This document shows positions 1 to 6,111 of a stretch of 10,218 nucleotides of DNA, piece by piece. Each line of letters starts with the position of its first letter. Position 1 is the stretch's first letter. Below the pieces are notes generated by a model. It saw nothing but the letters and a program-made list of their open reading frames with translations, was not told the origin of the DNA and searched no databases. A program made the position numbers and the translations under genes. Source of the stretch: Thermofilum sp. ex4484_15 (GTDB lineage Archaea; Thermoproteota; Thermoprotei; Thermofilales; EX4484-15); contig NJEH01000052.1 in the NCBI GenBank assembly GCA_002254595.1, positions 1-10,218 on the forward strand. The letters run 5' to 3'.

Positions 1-3
1 AGG

Positions 4-237
4 ATGTATACGATACCCTTAAGGTATGCTTATTTCGTACCTAGGCCTAAGAGGGCGAATAAAGCTATTAAACTTATAAGGGAATTCGTCAGAAGGCACC
101 TGAAGGTAGAGAGGGTAGTAATAGGTAATGATGTTAATGAAAAAATATGGGAAAGGAATAGGGAGAGACCTCCTAGGAGGATTAAGGTAAAGGTAAAAAA
201 GGTAGATGAGGATACCGCGGAGGTAAGCTTAGCTTAA
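4..237 (+). CDS. rpl31e: Ribosomal protein eL31 (L31e), possibly 5'-truncated
   Basis: This is the large-subunit protein eL31, which lies near the peptide exit tunnel. The sequence shows the family core: a YTIPLR strand at residues 2-7, a basic helix with KRANKAIKLIREFVRRH at about 16-32, a V-rich central strand, and a final strand ending EVSLA. The readable length of 77 residues is slightly below the usual 80-100. In many archaea several acidic residues precede the YTIPLR strand, and only one in-frame codon exists before this ATG, so the true start may lie upstream of the window. No convincing Shine-Dalgarno can be seen in the three bases available. It heads the plus-strand cluster with aIF6 14 nt downstream, the usual archaeal order (eL39 - eL31 - aIF6). 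Identity is firm; only the start is open. Confidence 0.92.
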   Translation: MYTIPLRYAYFVPRPKRANKAIKLIREFVRRHLKVERVVIGNDVNEKIWERNRERPPRRIKVKVKKVDEDTAEVSLA

Positions 238-251
238 ACCCCGGTGGGAAA

Positions 252-935
252 TTGGGGGTAGAGAAATTAAGGATCTACGGTTCCTCCAGTATAGGCGCCT
301 TTATTTACGCTAACGATTTCTTCGCTTTAGCTCCTCCTTCCTTACCTGATAAGATCTTTAAATCATTAGAGGAGACCTTAGGGGTACCCGTCTTAAGGCG
401 GGAGGTTTACGGTTCTCATCTGTTGGGGATATTCGTGGTGGGGAATTCTAACGGAGTATTACTTCCCCCTTACGTATCTCAAGAGGAATTAAGATCTTTA
501 AGGGATGAAATACTCGAGATTGCAGGAAAGGAAATACTTATGGCAAAATTGCCGACTAAGGAAACTGCAGTAGCGAATTTAATATTATGTAATGATAGGG
601 CCGCATTAGTAAGCCCCTTACTAAGTAAGGAGGCGTTAAAGATAATATCGGATACCCTACAGGTAGAAGTACTCCAAAGGGACATAGCTGGTTTTAACCT
701 AGTAGGTACTATAGCGGTTACCTCGAATAGGGGCTTACTAGTTAACCCACTAGCTAGCGACGAGGAAGTAGAGGAGTTGGGATCACTTTTTAAGGTAACG
801 GCCGATGTAGGTACGGTTAATATGGGTAGCCCGTTATTAAGGTCGGGATTAGTAGTTAATGATAAGGGAGCCTTAGTAGGGGACGATAGTACAGGTCCCG
901 AGCTAATGAGAATACAGAGGGTATTTTTCGGATAA
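252..935 (+). CDS. eif6: Translation initiation factor aIF6 (ribosome anti-association factor)
   Basis: aIF6 binds the large ribosomal subunit and prevents premature joining with the small subunit; it also acts in late 50S maturation. The 227-residue protein shows the five-fold pentein repeat expected of the family. Related blocks lie at about 13-35 (IGAFIYANDFFALAPP), 55-80 (GIFVVGNSNGVLLPP), 104-128 (ANLILCNDRAALVSP), 147-172 (GTIAVTSNRGLLVNP) and 193-219 (SGLVVNDKGALVGDD). Each block has a hydrophobic strand, an N or S turn and a Leu-Val-Pro-type strand. The length matches archaeal homologues (about 217-227). The start is TTG, chosen because GGTGG lies at 243-247 just before it and no ATG is available before the first repeat. 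It lies 14 nt after eL31 and is probably co-transcribed with it. Normally LX follows closely; here a long non-coding gap intervenes. Confidence 0.96.
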   Translation: MGVEKLRIYGSSSIGAFIYANDFFALAPPSLPDKIFKSLEETLGVPVLRREVYGSHLLGIFVVGNSNGVLLPPYVSQEELRSLRDEILEIAGKEILMAKLPTKETAVANLILCNDRAALVSPLLSKEALKIISDTLQVEVLQRDIAGFNLVGTIAVTSNRGLLVNPLASDEEVEELGSLFKVTADVGTVNMGSPLLRSGLVVNDKGALVGDDSTGPELMRIQRVFFG

Positions 936-1222
936 ATCGAGGTAATTGAAGCATAAAAAGTTTCATAAGTTATGTAAAGTACTATTACGTTTACGTTATT
1001 AATTAAGGAAAGCATGTAGGCTTTGCATGGATCGCTAATCGCCTCTTAATGGTATCGGTAGTAGATGAGTAATGCTGGGTAACTAGGTTAAGCGTTCCTT
1101 CAGACAACTGGTAGGAAGAAGTGATAGTTCTCGGTATCGCACATATAGCTATAACGCATACTTATTAGGCGAAGCTAGGTAGAAGAAAGAACTAGGAGCG
1201 GGTAAAAATGTTAAGGAAGGCG

Positions 1223-1246
1223 TAAAGCGGATAATTATCCGCTTTA
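1223..1246. repeat. Perfect 24-nt palindrome
   Basis: The half-site TAAAGCGGATAA is followed directly by its exact reverse complement, with no spacer. Both strands therefore read the same over 24 nt. Such symmetry is typical of a site bound by a dimeric DNA-binding protein; as RNA it could form only a strained hairpin with AT-rich apex pairs. It lies about 200 nt upstream of the LX TATA box, rather far for a simple repressor site. I infer a protein-binding site, or a remnant of a mobile element end, without being able to choose. Confidence 0.85.
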
Positions 1247-1310
1247 AAGGGATAGAAAGGTATTGCGAAGGCTGATGATAGTTAATATAAAGTGAAAGTA
1301 GTAACCCTCT

Positions 1311-1330
1311 AGGAGCCGCTAAGGGCTCTT
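1311..1330 (+). repeat. Hairpin, 7-bp stem with 6-nt loop
   Basis: The arms AGGAGCC and GGCTCTT pair through six Watson-Crick pairs and one G-T pair around the loop GCTAAG. No T-run follows, so it does not look like an intrinsic terminator. It may be part of a structured transcript in the aIF6-LX gap or be fortuitous. Confidence 0.35.
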
Positions 1331-1448
1331 CCATTAATAACTAATTAAGGAACTTAATAAGGATAAGGAGTTAACTGAAACGATCGACAAGTGATTAAAG
1401 CCCCCCAAAAGAACAGCATTACCATCGATTAAGGCGGAGAACGGTTGC

Positions 1449-1458
1449 GTTATATTTA
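1449..1458 (+). promoter_or_regulatory. TATA box for the LX-pfdA-ftsY-argF-secE unit
   Basis: TTATATTTATA-like sequence is the clearest archaeal TATA element in the gap. A start site about 25 nt downstream (around 1480) would give a leader of roughly 50 nt to the LX start. Its presence suggests that LX and the genes after it form a transcription unit separate from eL31-aIF6. Confidence 0.6.
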
Positions 1459-1536
1459 TAAGTTTAAATTTAACTGATCACTTTGACTTACCTTAGCGGC
1501 TACCTAGGGAACCTCGAACTTTAGGAAGTGGCCGTT

Positions 1537-1797
1537 ATGAAGGTAAGGGCATTCAGGGTAGTGGGTGAAATGTGGACTAGGTGGGGATGGCAGAAGTTCA
1601 ACATAGAGAAGACCGGAATACATGAGAAGGAGGTTTTAGAAAGGGTACTCTCGGAAATAGGTTCTAGGCATAGGTTGAAGAGGAAGTTAATAAGGATTAA
1701 GGAGATAAGGGAATTAAGGGAAGAGGAAGTAGAGGATCCATTAGTTAAGGATTTACTCTCCTTAACTTCCATAACCGTGAGGTATGGAAGGAGGTAA
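1537..1797 (+). CDS. rplX: Ribosomal protein LX (eL20 / L18a family)
   Basis: This is an archaeal LX protein, the short homologue of eukaryotic eL20 (L18a), a 50S surface protein. The sequence opens with the family strand MKVRAFRVVG. It continues with a tryptophan-containing turn and the characteristic LSEIGSRHRLKR segment at about residues 46-57, then IRIKEIRELREEEVEDPLVKDL at the end. From the ATG the protein has 86 residues, the usual size for LX. I chose ATG 1537 because AGGA at 1523-1526 sits about 10 nt ahead of it, whereas the alternative GTG at 1528 lies only one base after that motif. The prefoldin gene begins one base after the stop, so translation is probably coupled. Confidence 0.93.
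   Translation: MKVRAFRVVGEMWTRWGWQKFNIEKTGIHEKEVLERVLSEIGSRHRLKRKLIRIKEIRELREEEVEDPLVKDLLSLTSITVRYGRR
1790..1795 (+). promoter_or_regulatory. Shine-Dalgarno GGAGGT deciding the pfdA start
   Basis: GGAGGT spans the last codons of LX and lies 3 nt before ATG 1799. It rules against the upstream in-frame ATG at 1784, which has no such motif and would lie inside the LX reading frame. Confidence 0.75.
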
Positions 1798-1798
1798 G

Positions 1799-2212
1799 AT
1801 GGCGGAGGATAAGCTTAGGGAGCTAATGGCTAGGTACGTAGCCCTAGAGGAGTTAGCTAGGGCGCTAGAGGAGAGGCTTAATTTCCTGCTAAGAATAAGG
1901 GACGAATTATCGTCCACTTTAGTGTTCTTAAACGACCTATTGAAAGTAGAGGAGGGTAGGGAGGTACTAGTACCATTAGGTAGTTTAGCCTACGCTAAAG
2001 CTAAGGTCGTCGATACTTCTAGGGTAATAGTAGGTATCGGAGCTAATGTATTCGTAGAAAAGGGTGTTAGGGAGGCGATTAAATATTTTGAAAACAAAAG
2101 AAATGTATTAGATACTGAAATAAGTAATTTAATTAATGAAATAAATAGGATTAATTCTCAAATTTCAAGTTTAAAATCTATTATAGAGGCATCGAAAGGG
2201 GGAACTAGTTAA
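1799..2212 (+). CDS. pfdA: Prefoldin alpha subunit
   Basis: Prefoldin alpha is one of the two subunits of the jellyfish-like hexameric holdase that captures nascent chains and passes them to the thermosome. The 137-residue protein has the family plan. An N-terminal coiled-coil helix (about 1-50) is followed by a central beta-hairpin region with VLVPLGSLAYAKAKV at about 56-70 and VIVGIGANVFVEKGV at about 76-90. A C-terminal coiled-coil helix (about 91-133) completes it. Length is normal for archaeal alpha subunits. It lies between LX and ftsY, its usual place, with stop and start codons of ftsY directly adjacent. The DNA coding for the C-terminal helix is extremely AT-rich compared with its surroundings (see the separate entry), although the frame stays open and the helix looks normal. 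Confidence 0.95.
   Translation: MAEDKLRELMARYVALEELARALEERLNFLLRIRDELSSTLVFLNDLLKVEEGREVLVPLGSLAYAKAKVVDTSRVIVGIGANVFVEKGVREAIKYFENKRNVLDTEISNLINEINRINSQISSLKSIIEASKGGTS
2081..2180 (+). other. Sharp AT-rich patch in the pfdA 3' part
   Basis: By hand count only 16 of these 100 bases are G or C, against roughly 40-45% in neighbouring coding DNA. Codons switch from AGG, AAG and AAC to AGA, AAA, AAT and ATA, while the reading frame continues. Part of this follows from the Asn/Ile/Lys content of a coiled coil, but the synonymous choices also change. Confidence 0.75.
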
Positions 2213-3130
2213 GTGTTTGACAGGATAAGGAAGGCCTTTACTTCCATCGTAGAGAAACTATCTAAGGCGGAATTAAGCGAAGATGTTATAGATAGGTATT
2301 ATGAGGAGTTATTATTCGACTTAACGGAATCGGATGTAGCTTTACCCGTAGCTGAGGAAATATTAAATAGGCTTAAGGCGGAAATTAAAGGAATTAAGGT
2401 AAATAGGTTCTCGGATAGGAAACGCATATTAAAGGAGAAGCTTAAGGGGATATTAATCGACTTACTTTCCTCTCCTAATAGCTTGGATTTAGTGGAATTA
2501 GCTAGGAGGAAGAAGCAACTTGGGGAGCCCTTAACAATACTCTTCTTAGGGCCTAATGGTCATGGTAAAACTACTACTATAGCTAAGGTAGCTTACATGT
2601 TTAAATCGAAGGGTTTTAAGGTAATAATAGCGGCCGCCGATACCTTTAGGGCTGGTGCTATAGAGCAATTGGAGGAGCACGCTAGGAAACTAGGTGTTAA
2701 GTTGATTAAGCATGGTTATAGAGCCGATCCAGCGGCTGTAGCTTATGATGCAGTGAATCACGCTAAGAGTAGGGGGATAGATGTAGTACTGATAGATACG
2801 GCTGGTAGGATGCAAACCGATGTAGATTTAATGAATGAAATGAGGAAAATAGTTAGGGTAGTGAAACCGGATGCAAAGATATTCGTGGGGGATGCCTTAA
2901 CAGGTAACGACGCCTTAGACGAGGCGAAGAAGTTTAACGAAGCCGTAGGCATAGATGCTAGCATTTTAACTAAATTAGACGCTGACGCTAAAGGAGGGGC
3001 TGCCCTTTCTATAGTGTACGCCACTTCTAAGCCCTTAATCTTCGTAGGTACCGGGCAGGGTTATGGGGATCTAGAGGTAGCAGATCCCGGTAAATTAGCT
3101 AAAAGGATATTAGGTGAGGTAAATGGTTAA
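2213..3130 (+). CDS. ftsY: Signal recognition particle receptor FtsY
   Basis: FtsY is the SRP receptor GTPase, which pairs with SRP54 at the membrane and hands ribosome-nascent chain complexes to the SecYE channel. The 305-residue protein has a helical N domain (about 1-100) and an SRP-type GTPase G domain. The visible motifs are the P-loop GPNGHGKTT at 113-121, DTFRAGA at 143-149, DTAGRM at 195-200, TKLDADAKGG at 253-262 and GTGQGYGDLE at 279-288. The last two are diagnostic for FtsY/Ffh. There is no long acidic A domain and no M domain, so it is FtsY and not SRP54, in the compact archaeal form. The start is GTG immediately after the pfdA stop, with a GGGGG run at about 2197-2201 as possible ribosome binding site. 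The end overlaps argF by 8 nt. SecE two genes downstream fits a shared membrane-targeting role. Confidence 0.97.
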   Translation: MFDRIRKAFTSIVEKLSKAELSEDVIDRYYEELLFDLTESDVALPVAEEILNRLKAEIKGIKVNRFSDRKRILKEKLKGILIDLLSSPNSLDLVELARRKKQLGEPLTILFLGPNGHGKTTTIAKVAYMFKSKGFKVIIAAADTFRAGAIEQLEEHARKLGVKLIKHGYRADPAAVAYDAVNHAKSRGIDVVLIDTAGRMQTDVDLMNEMRKIVRVVKPDAKIFVGDALTGNDALDEAKKFNEAVGIDASILTKLDADAKGGAALSIVYATSKPLIFVGTGQGYGDLEVADPGKLAKRILGEVNG

Positions 3131-4076
3131 GCATTTACTTAAGGTAACTGATCTCACGCTAAGCGAACTATGGAAGGTACTAAAGTTAACTAGGGAGATT
3201 AAGGCTTCTAGGAAGTTAGGCTTAGCCCTCTTCCCTTACTTAAGGGGGAAGAGGATAGCTTTAATTTTCGAAAAACCCTCTACTAGGACTAGGGTTTCCT
3301 TAGCGGTAGCTATAAGCGATCTGGGCGGCTATTCACTAGAACTTGAGGCTACTAAACTCCAGTTAAGTAGAGGGGAGAGTTTAGAGGATACCGTTAAGGT
3401 CTTGAGCAATTACGTTGACGCCATAGTAGCTAGGGTACGCTCTCACGATACTTTAAATCTTATGGCAAAATACGCTAAGGTACCTGTGGTGAACGCTTTA
3501 AGCGACCTAGTGCACCCACTTCAAGCTATTTCGGATATGTACACTATATGGGAGGTTTTCGGTAGGTTAAGGGGTATAAACCTAGCGTTCGTAGGAGATG
3601 GAGGTGATAACGTATGTCATTCCCTATTGCTATCATCATCTATGTTGGGAGTGAACTTCAGGATAGCTTGTCCTAAGGAATACAGGCCTAAGAAATCCAT
3701 CTTGAGGGAAGCTTTAAGTAACGCTGAGGAGAGCGGTGCTGAAATACTGGTAACCGAGGATCCATACGAAGCAGTTAAGGGAGCCGATATAATATATACT
3801 GACGTATTCGTAAGTATGGGATTTGAGGAAGAGAAGGAGGAAAGGTTGAAGGTATTCTTGCCTAAATATAGGGTTAGTAAACTATTACTGGAATCTACGG
3901 GTAGGAGGACCTTATTTATGCATTGCCTACCAGCTAGAAGGGGCGAGGAAGTTACGAGCGATATAATAGATGATACAAGGATATCCTTAATATTTCAGCA
4001 GGCAGAAAATAGGCTTTATAGCGCGGGAGCTGTATTATCAATCCTAGTAGGCGGTGGAACGAGTGGGATTGGGTAG
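3123..4076 (+). CDS. argF: Ornithine carbamoyltransferase
   Basis: The enzyme transfers the carbamoyl group from carbamoyl phosphate to ornithine, giving citrulline in arginine synthesis. The 317-residue protein shows all key transcarbamoylase motifs: carbamoyl-phosphate site PSTRTR at 52-57, QLSRGES at 80-86, HPLQ at 131-134 and MHCLPA at 266-271. Ornithine specificity is indicated by the SMG loop at 231-233 preceded by Asp227, and by the DGGDNV segment at 159-164; aspartate transcarbamoylase lacks the SMG motif. The GEVTSD-type helix and an arginine-containing ENRLYSAGA stretch close the protein. The ATG lies inside the last codons of ftsY with GGTGAGGT just upstream, and the 3' end overlaps secE by 23 nt. 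It therefore seems translationally tied to the secretion genes. An arginine-biosynthesis gene inside this informational cluster is unusual. Catalytic residues all appear present, so I take it as active. Confidence 0.96.
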   Translation: MVKHLLKVTDLTLSELWKVLKLTREIKASRKLGLALFPYLRGKRIALIFEKPSTRTRVSLAVAISDLGGYSLELEATKLQLSRGESLEDTVKVLSNYVDAIVARVRSHDTLNLMAKYAKVPVVNALSDLVHPLQAISDMYTIWEVFGRLRGINLAFVGDGGDNVCHSLLLSSSMLGVNFRIACPKEYRPKKSILREALSNAEESGAEILVTEDPYEAVKGADIIYTDVFVSMGFEEEKEERLKVFLPKYRVSKLLLESTGRRTLFMHCLPARRGEEVTSDIIDDTRISLIFQQAENRLYSAGAVLSILVGGGTSGIG

Positions 4077-4335
4077 TTTCCTTTCCTCAGTAAGGAGGAT
4101 AGTAAGGATAGCTAGGAAGCCTAGTAAGTCTAGGTTGAAGACTTCCCTTAAGGCTTCCTTAGTTGGATTAACTTTATTAGGCGTAGCTGGCTTCGTAGCT
4201 GAATTAACGTCTTCCGTACTTTCTACAACCCCAATACCTAAGCCTTCCTTAAGCGCGTTAATACCAGTAATAGTAGGCGCTATAGTAGGTAGTTTAATAG
4301 CGTTACTTATAGGTAAGTTAAGGGGATGGTGGTGA
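4054..4335 (+). CDS. secE: Preprotein translocase subunit SecE (Sec61 gamma), with an extra hydrophobic segment
   Basis: SecE clamps the SecY channel through an amphipathic helix and one tilted membrane helix. The N-terminal part is typical of archaeal SecE: a surface helix with RIVRIARKPSKSRLKTSLK at about 15-33, then a first membrane segment at about 34-56 (SLVGLTLLGVAGFV). Unlike the usual single-span protein of about 60 residues, this one has 93. After a short Thr/Pro linker it carries a second hydrophobic stretch at about 66-87 (ALIPVIVGAIVGSLIALLI) and ends KLRGWW. The start used is GTG 4054; GTG 4063 is also possible. It overlaps argF upstream and spt5 downstream, in the conserved archaeal secE-spt5 order. 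The identity rests on the ARKP motif, position and topology; the second span is the odd point. Confidence 0.85.
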   Translation: MERVGLGSFLSSVRRIVRIARKPSKSRLKTSLKASLVGLTLLGVAGFVAELTSSVLSTTPIPKPSLSALIPVIVGAIVGSLIALLIGKLRGWW

Positions 4336-4678
4336 ACGGGGAGAACTCCTTTTACGTAATTAGGACTGTAGTAGGGCAGGAATATAACGTCGCTTTACTG
4401 GTGGAGGTAAGGGCGAGGAGCAAAGGTTACCCCCTTAAGTCGATTATAGTAATAGATGATTCATATCGCCTAGGCCTGTTATAGAGGAAATAGAGGTAAA
4501 CGACGTGGTAGAAATAGTAGGTGGGCCCTTTAGAGGTATGAAGGGGAAAGTAACCCATGTAGATAAGCACAGGGGGGAAGTTACGGTAGAACTCTTCGAA
4601 ACTTCATTTCCGCTACCTATAACTATAAGCGCTGATTATGTTAAGAAAGCCCCTAAGGAAACTGAAGGGGGTTCCTGA
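4326..4678 (+). pseudogene. spt5: Transcription elongation factor Spt5 (NusG family), frame broken with internal deletion
   Basis: Archaeal Spt5 pairs with Spt4, binds the RNA polymerase clamp through its NGN domain and promotes processivity; its KOW domain contacts the ribosome and other factors. The 5' part, from ATG 4326 (overlapping the secE end), encodes the start of an NGN domain, with FYVIRTVVGQE and a later LKSIIVIDDS. It then meets a TAG at 4482-4484. From 4460 a second frame, shifted by one base, carries FISPRPVIEEIEVNDVVEI, the KOW core GGPFRGMKGKV, then DKHRGEVTVELFE and PITISADYV, ending at TGA 4676-4678. The C-terminal half of NGN (normally a KGY.xVEA strand to the VxG..x.V segment, about 38 residues) is missing. 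The two parts together give about 117 residues against the usual 145-150. A simple frameshift cannot explain this; a deletion of roughly 115 nt near 4460-4466 can. As the gene is essential in archaea, an assembly error is a serious alternative. Confidence 0.85.
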
Positions 4679-4721
4679 AAATTAAACGAAGAAGAAGGCT
4701 AAATTTCTTAAGTAGGGAACG

Positions 4722-4730
4722 GTTATATAT
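4722..4730 (+). promoter_or_regulatory. TATA box of the clp1-type kinase unit
   Basis: GTTATATAT lies 69 nt before the chosen start codon, in a 120-nt gap after spt5. A start site about 25 nt on, near 4750, gives a leader of about 45 nt. An AT-rich inverted repeat, CTTAAT-TT-ATTAAG at 4732-4745, sits between the TATA box and the expected start site, a place where a repressor could act; this last point is inference. Confidence 0.55.
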
Positions 4731-4798
4731 GCTTAATTTATTAAGAATTCTAATAGCCGTTTCGGATTTGGAGCTTGATTTAGTTCATGGGGGAGATC

Positions 4799-6088
4799 AT
4801 GAGGGTTAACCTTCCTTCGGGTAAGGCTTATAGAGTCAGCGGGCCTGCAGCATTAACGTTAATTGAAGGTAAGGTAGAGGTATTAGGGGTCCCTATGAGG
4901 AGGAGAGAGAAAATAGTAGTACCAGTCTCTAAGAGTTTAATAGTAAGGGTCGTGGAGGATTCGATAGTGGAAATAGGAGTAGGTGAAGGAGGTAAAATAG
5001 AGGAATTAAAGGAGGAAGCGCCGCTTATTCCTTACGATTGGAGGGAGGCCGCGGAGAAGGTCCTTAACTTACCTAGACCGGTTACGTTAATGATATTGGG
5101 GGATGTAGATAGCGGTAAAACAGTATTTTCGTCCTTTATAGTAAATTACTCTTTATCTAAGGGCTTTAGAACGGTGCTCATAGATGAGGACCTAGGTCAA
5201 TCCGAGATAGGTGTACCTACGGTAATAGGATTTACCGTACCTAAGAAGCCATTAACTTCCCTCTCGAAGGCCGGTATGGATGAAGGTTACTTCGTAGGTT
5301 CTACTAGCCCTTCAGGCTTAATTCATAGGGTACTAGTAGGAACTAGGGTACTCTATGAAAGGGCCTTAAGGTTAAACCCCGATATTGTGGTTATAAATAC
5401 TGACGGATGGATAAACGATGAGGAGGCATTAGAACTTAAGACCTCCTTAATAAACATCATAAGGCCTAGGGTATTAGTAGCGATAGAGAAGGGAGGGGAA
5501 CTGGAGGCCTTAATTAAACCTTTCGAAGCTCAAAAATGGTTGGAAGTAATTAGGTTAACGGCCATTACCGGTTTACATAAGAGAAGCCCTGAGGAGAGGA
5601 AGTTATTAAGGGAGGCGAATTACAGGAGGTACTTCGAAAGCGCTAGGATTAGGGCCTTCCCCTTAGATAGGATAAGGTTACAGTACTCCTTAATGGGCTC
5701 CTCCATTCCCCTACCTAAGGAGGAAGTAATGAAGCTTAGCGATCTACTAGGCGTAGAAGTGGTATGGGCCGGTACTAGATGGGATAAGGTAGTAGTAATA
5801 ATAGGAAGGGGTAAGGTAGGTGAGGATAAGTTAAGAATAGCGAAAGAGGAGATGGGTAGGGATATAGTAATAATACCTAGAGGTGCGGAGAGAGGTACAT
5901 TAGTGGGTTTGATAGGACCGGACGGTAGGTTAAAGGGGTTAGGTATTGTAAAGGAATTAGATTTTGAAAAGGGTTTAATAAGGGTACTAACCCCTTCCTC
6001 CGATGACGTATCCTTAATAGCCGTAGGTAAGATAAAGTTAGATGAAGGGCTTAGGGAGGTAGCTAAGGTAAAAGGTTATCCCTTTTAG
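4799..6088 (+). CDS. Archaeal Clp1/Grc3-type polyribonucleotide 5'-hydroxyl kinase
   Basis: These enzymes phosphorylate 5'-OH ends of RNA (and often DNA) with ATP or GTP, as in healing of tRNA or rRNA cleavage products. The 429-residue protein has a beta-rich N-terminal domain (about 1-75), a central P-loop kinase domain and a C-terminal beta domain (about 310-429). Visible motifs are the P-loop GDVDSGKT at 101-108, the DEDLGQSEIGVP segment at 129-140 (the D.D.GQS signature of the Clp1/Grc3 family) and NTDGW at 199-203. A basic stretch near RSPEERKLLREANYRRYF may help bind RNA. ATG 4799 was chosen because GGGGGAG at 4789-4795 precedes it by 3 nt; ATG 4787 in the same frame has no such motif. 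The NrdD-like gene follows after 23 nt and is likely co-transcribed. Identity to the archaeal kinase group (of which the Pyrococcus enzyme is the known member) is solid; the physiological substrate is not known from sequence. Confidence 0.93.
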   Translation: MRVNLPSGKAYRVSGPAALTLIEGKVEVLGVPMRRREKIVVPVSKSLIVRVVEDSIVEIGVGEGGKIEELKEEAPLIPYDWREAAEKVLNLPRPVTLMILGDVDSGKTVFSSFIVNYSLSKGFRTVLIDEDLGQSEIGVPTVIGFTVPKKPLTSLSKAGMDEGYFVGSTSPSGLIHRVLVGTRVLYERALRLNPDIVVINTDGWINDEEALELKTSLINIIRPRVLVAIEKGGELEALIKPFEAQKWLEVIRLTAITGLHKRSPEERKLLREANYRRYFESARIRAFPLDRIRLQYSLMGSSIPLPKEEVMKLSDLLGVEVVWAGTRWDKVVVIIGRGKVGEDKLRIAKEEMGRDIVIIPRGAERGTLVGLIGPDGRLKGLGIVKELDFEKGLIRVLTPSSDDVSLIAVGKIKLDEGLREVAKVKGYPF

Positions 6089-6111
6089 CTTAGGGTTTAC
6101 GGTGCCTTAAT

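Larger units (their letters stand above)
936..1536. other. 600-nt non-coding stretch between aIF6 and LX
   Basis: No plausible gene was found on either strand. The plus strand is full of stops and the only minus-strand frame of note (61 codons, 1149-1334) has no recognisable composition or start signal. I looked for tRNA (T-loop GTTCRA with a stem), SRP RNA (conserved GGAAG/GNAR loop), RNase P RNA and box C/D guide RNAs (RTGATGA with CTGA within about 60 nt) and saw none that held together. A single TGATGA at about 1272-1278 has no matching D box nearby. The contents that can be supported are a TATA-like AT-rich word at 951-959, a perfect 24-nt palindrome (1223-1246), a 7-bp hairpin (1311-1330), a run of six C at about 1399-1406, and the LX promoter near 1450. 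It could hold an unrecognised ncRNA or be a recent insertion into an otherwise compact operon. Confidence 0.6.

Noticed and set aside
479..1015. 178-codon open frame on the minus strand opposite aIF6
   Set aside because: It is the shadow of the well-supported aIF6 gene; the Ser/Leu/Thr-rich product resembles no family and the frame runs into the non-coding gap.
1050..1085. Short resemblance to a 16S rRNA stretch (GATGAGTAATGCTGGGTAAC)
   Set aside because: The flanks do not continue as rRNA on either side; a chance likeness over about 20 nt.
1149..1334. 61-codon minus-strand frame in the aIF6-LX gap
   Set aside because: No ribosome binding site, no recognisable protein and no codon bias of this genome; it crosses both the palindrome and the hairpin.
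1268..1380. Possible box C/D guide RNA starting at TGATGA near 1272
   Set aside because: The base before TGATGA is C instead of A or G, and the next CTGA is about 100 nt away, too far for an archaeal C/D RNA of 50-60 nt.
2758..3024. 88-codon minus-strand frame inside ftsY
   Set aside because: It is opposite the highly conserved GTPase motifs of ftsY and has no independent support.
4326..4678. Programmed frameshift as explanation for spt5
   Set aside because: A frameshift would keep all residues; here about 38 residues of the NGN domain are absent, so a deletion is required.
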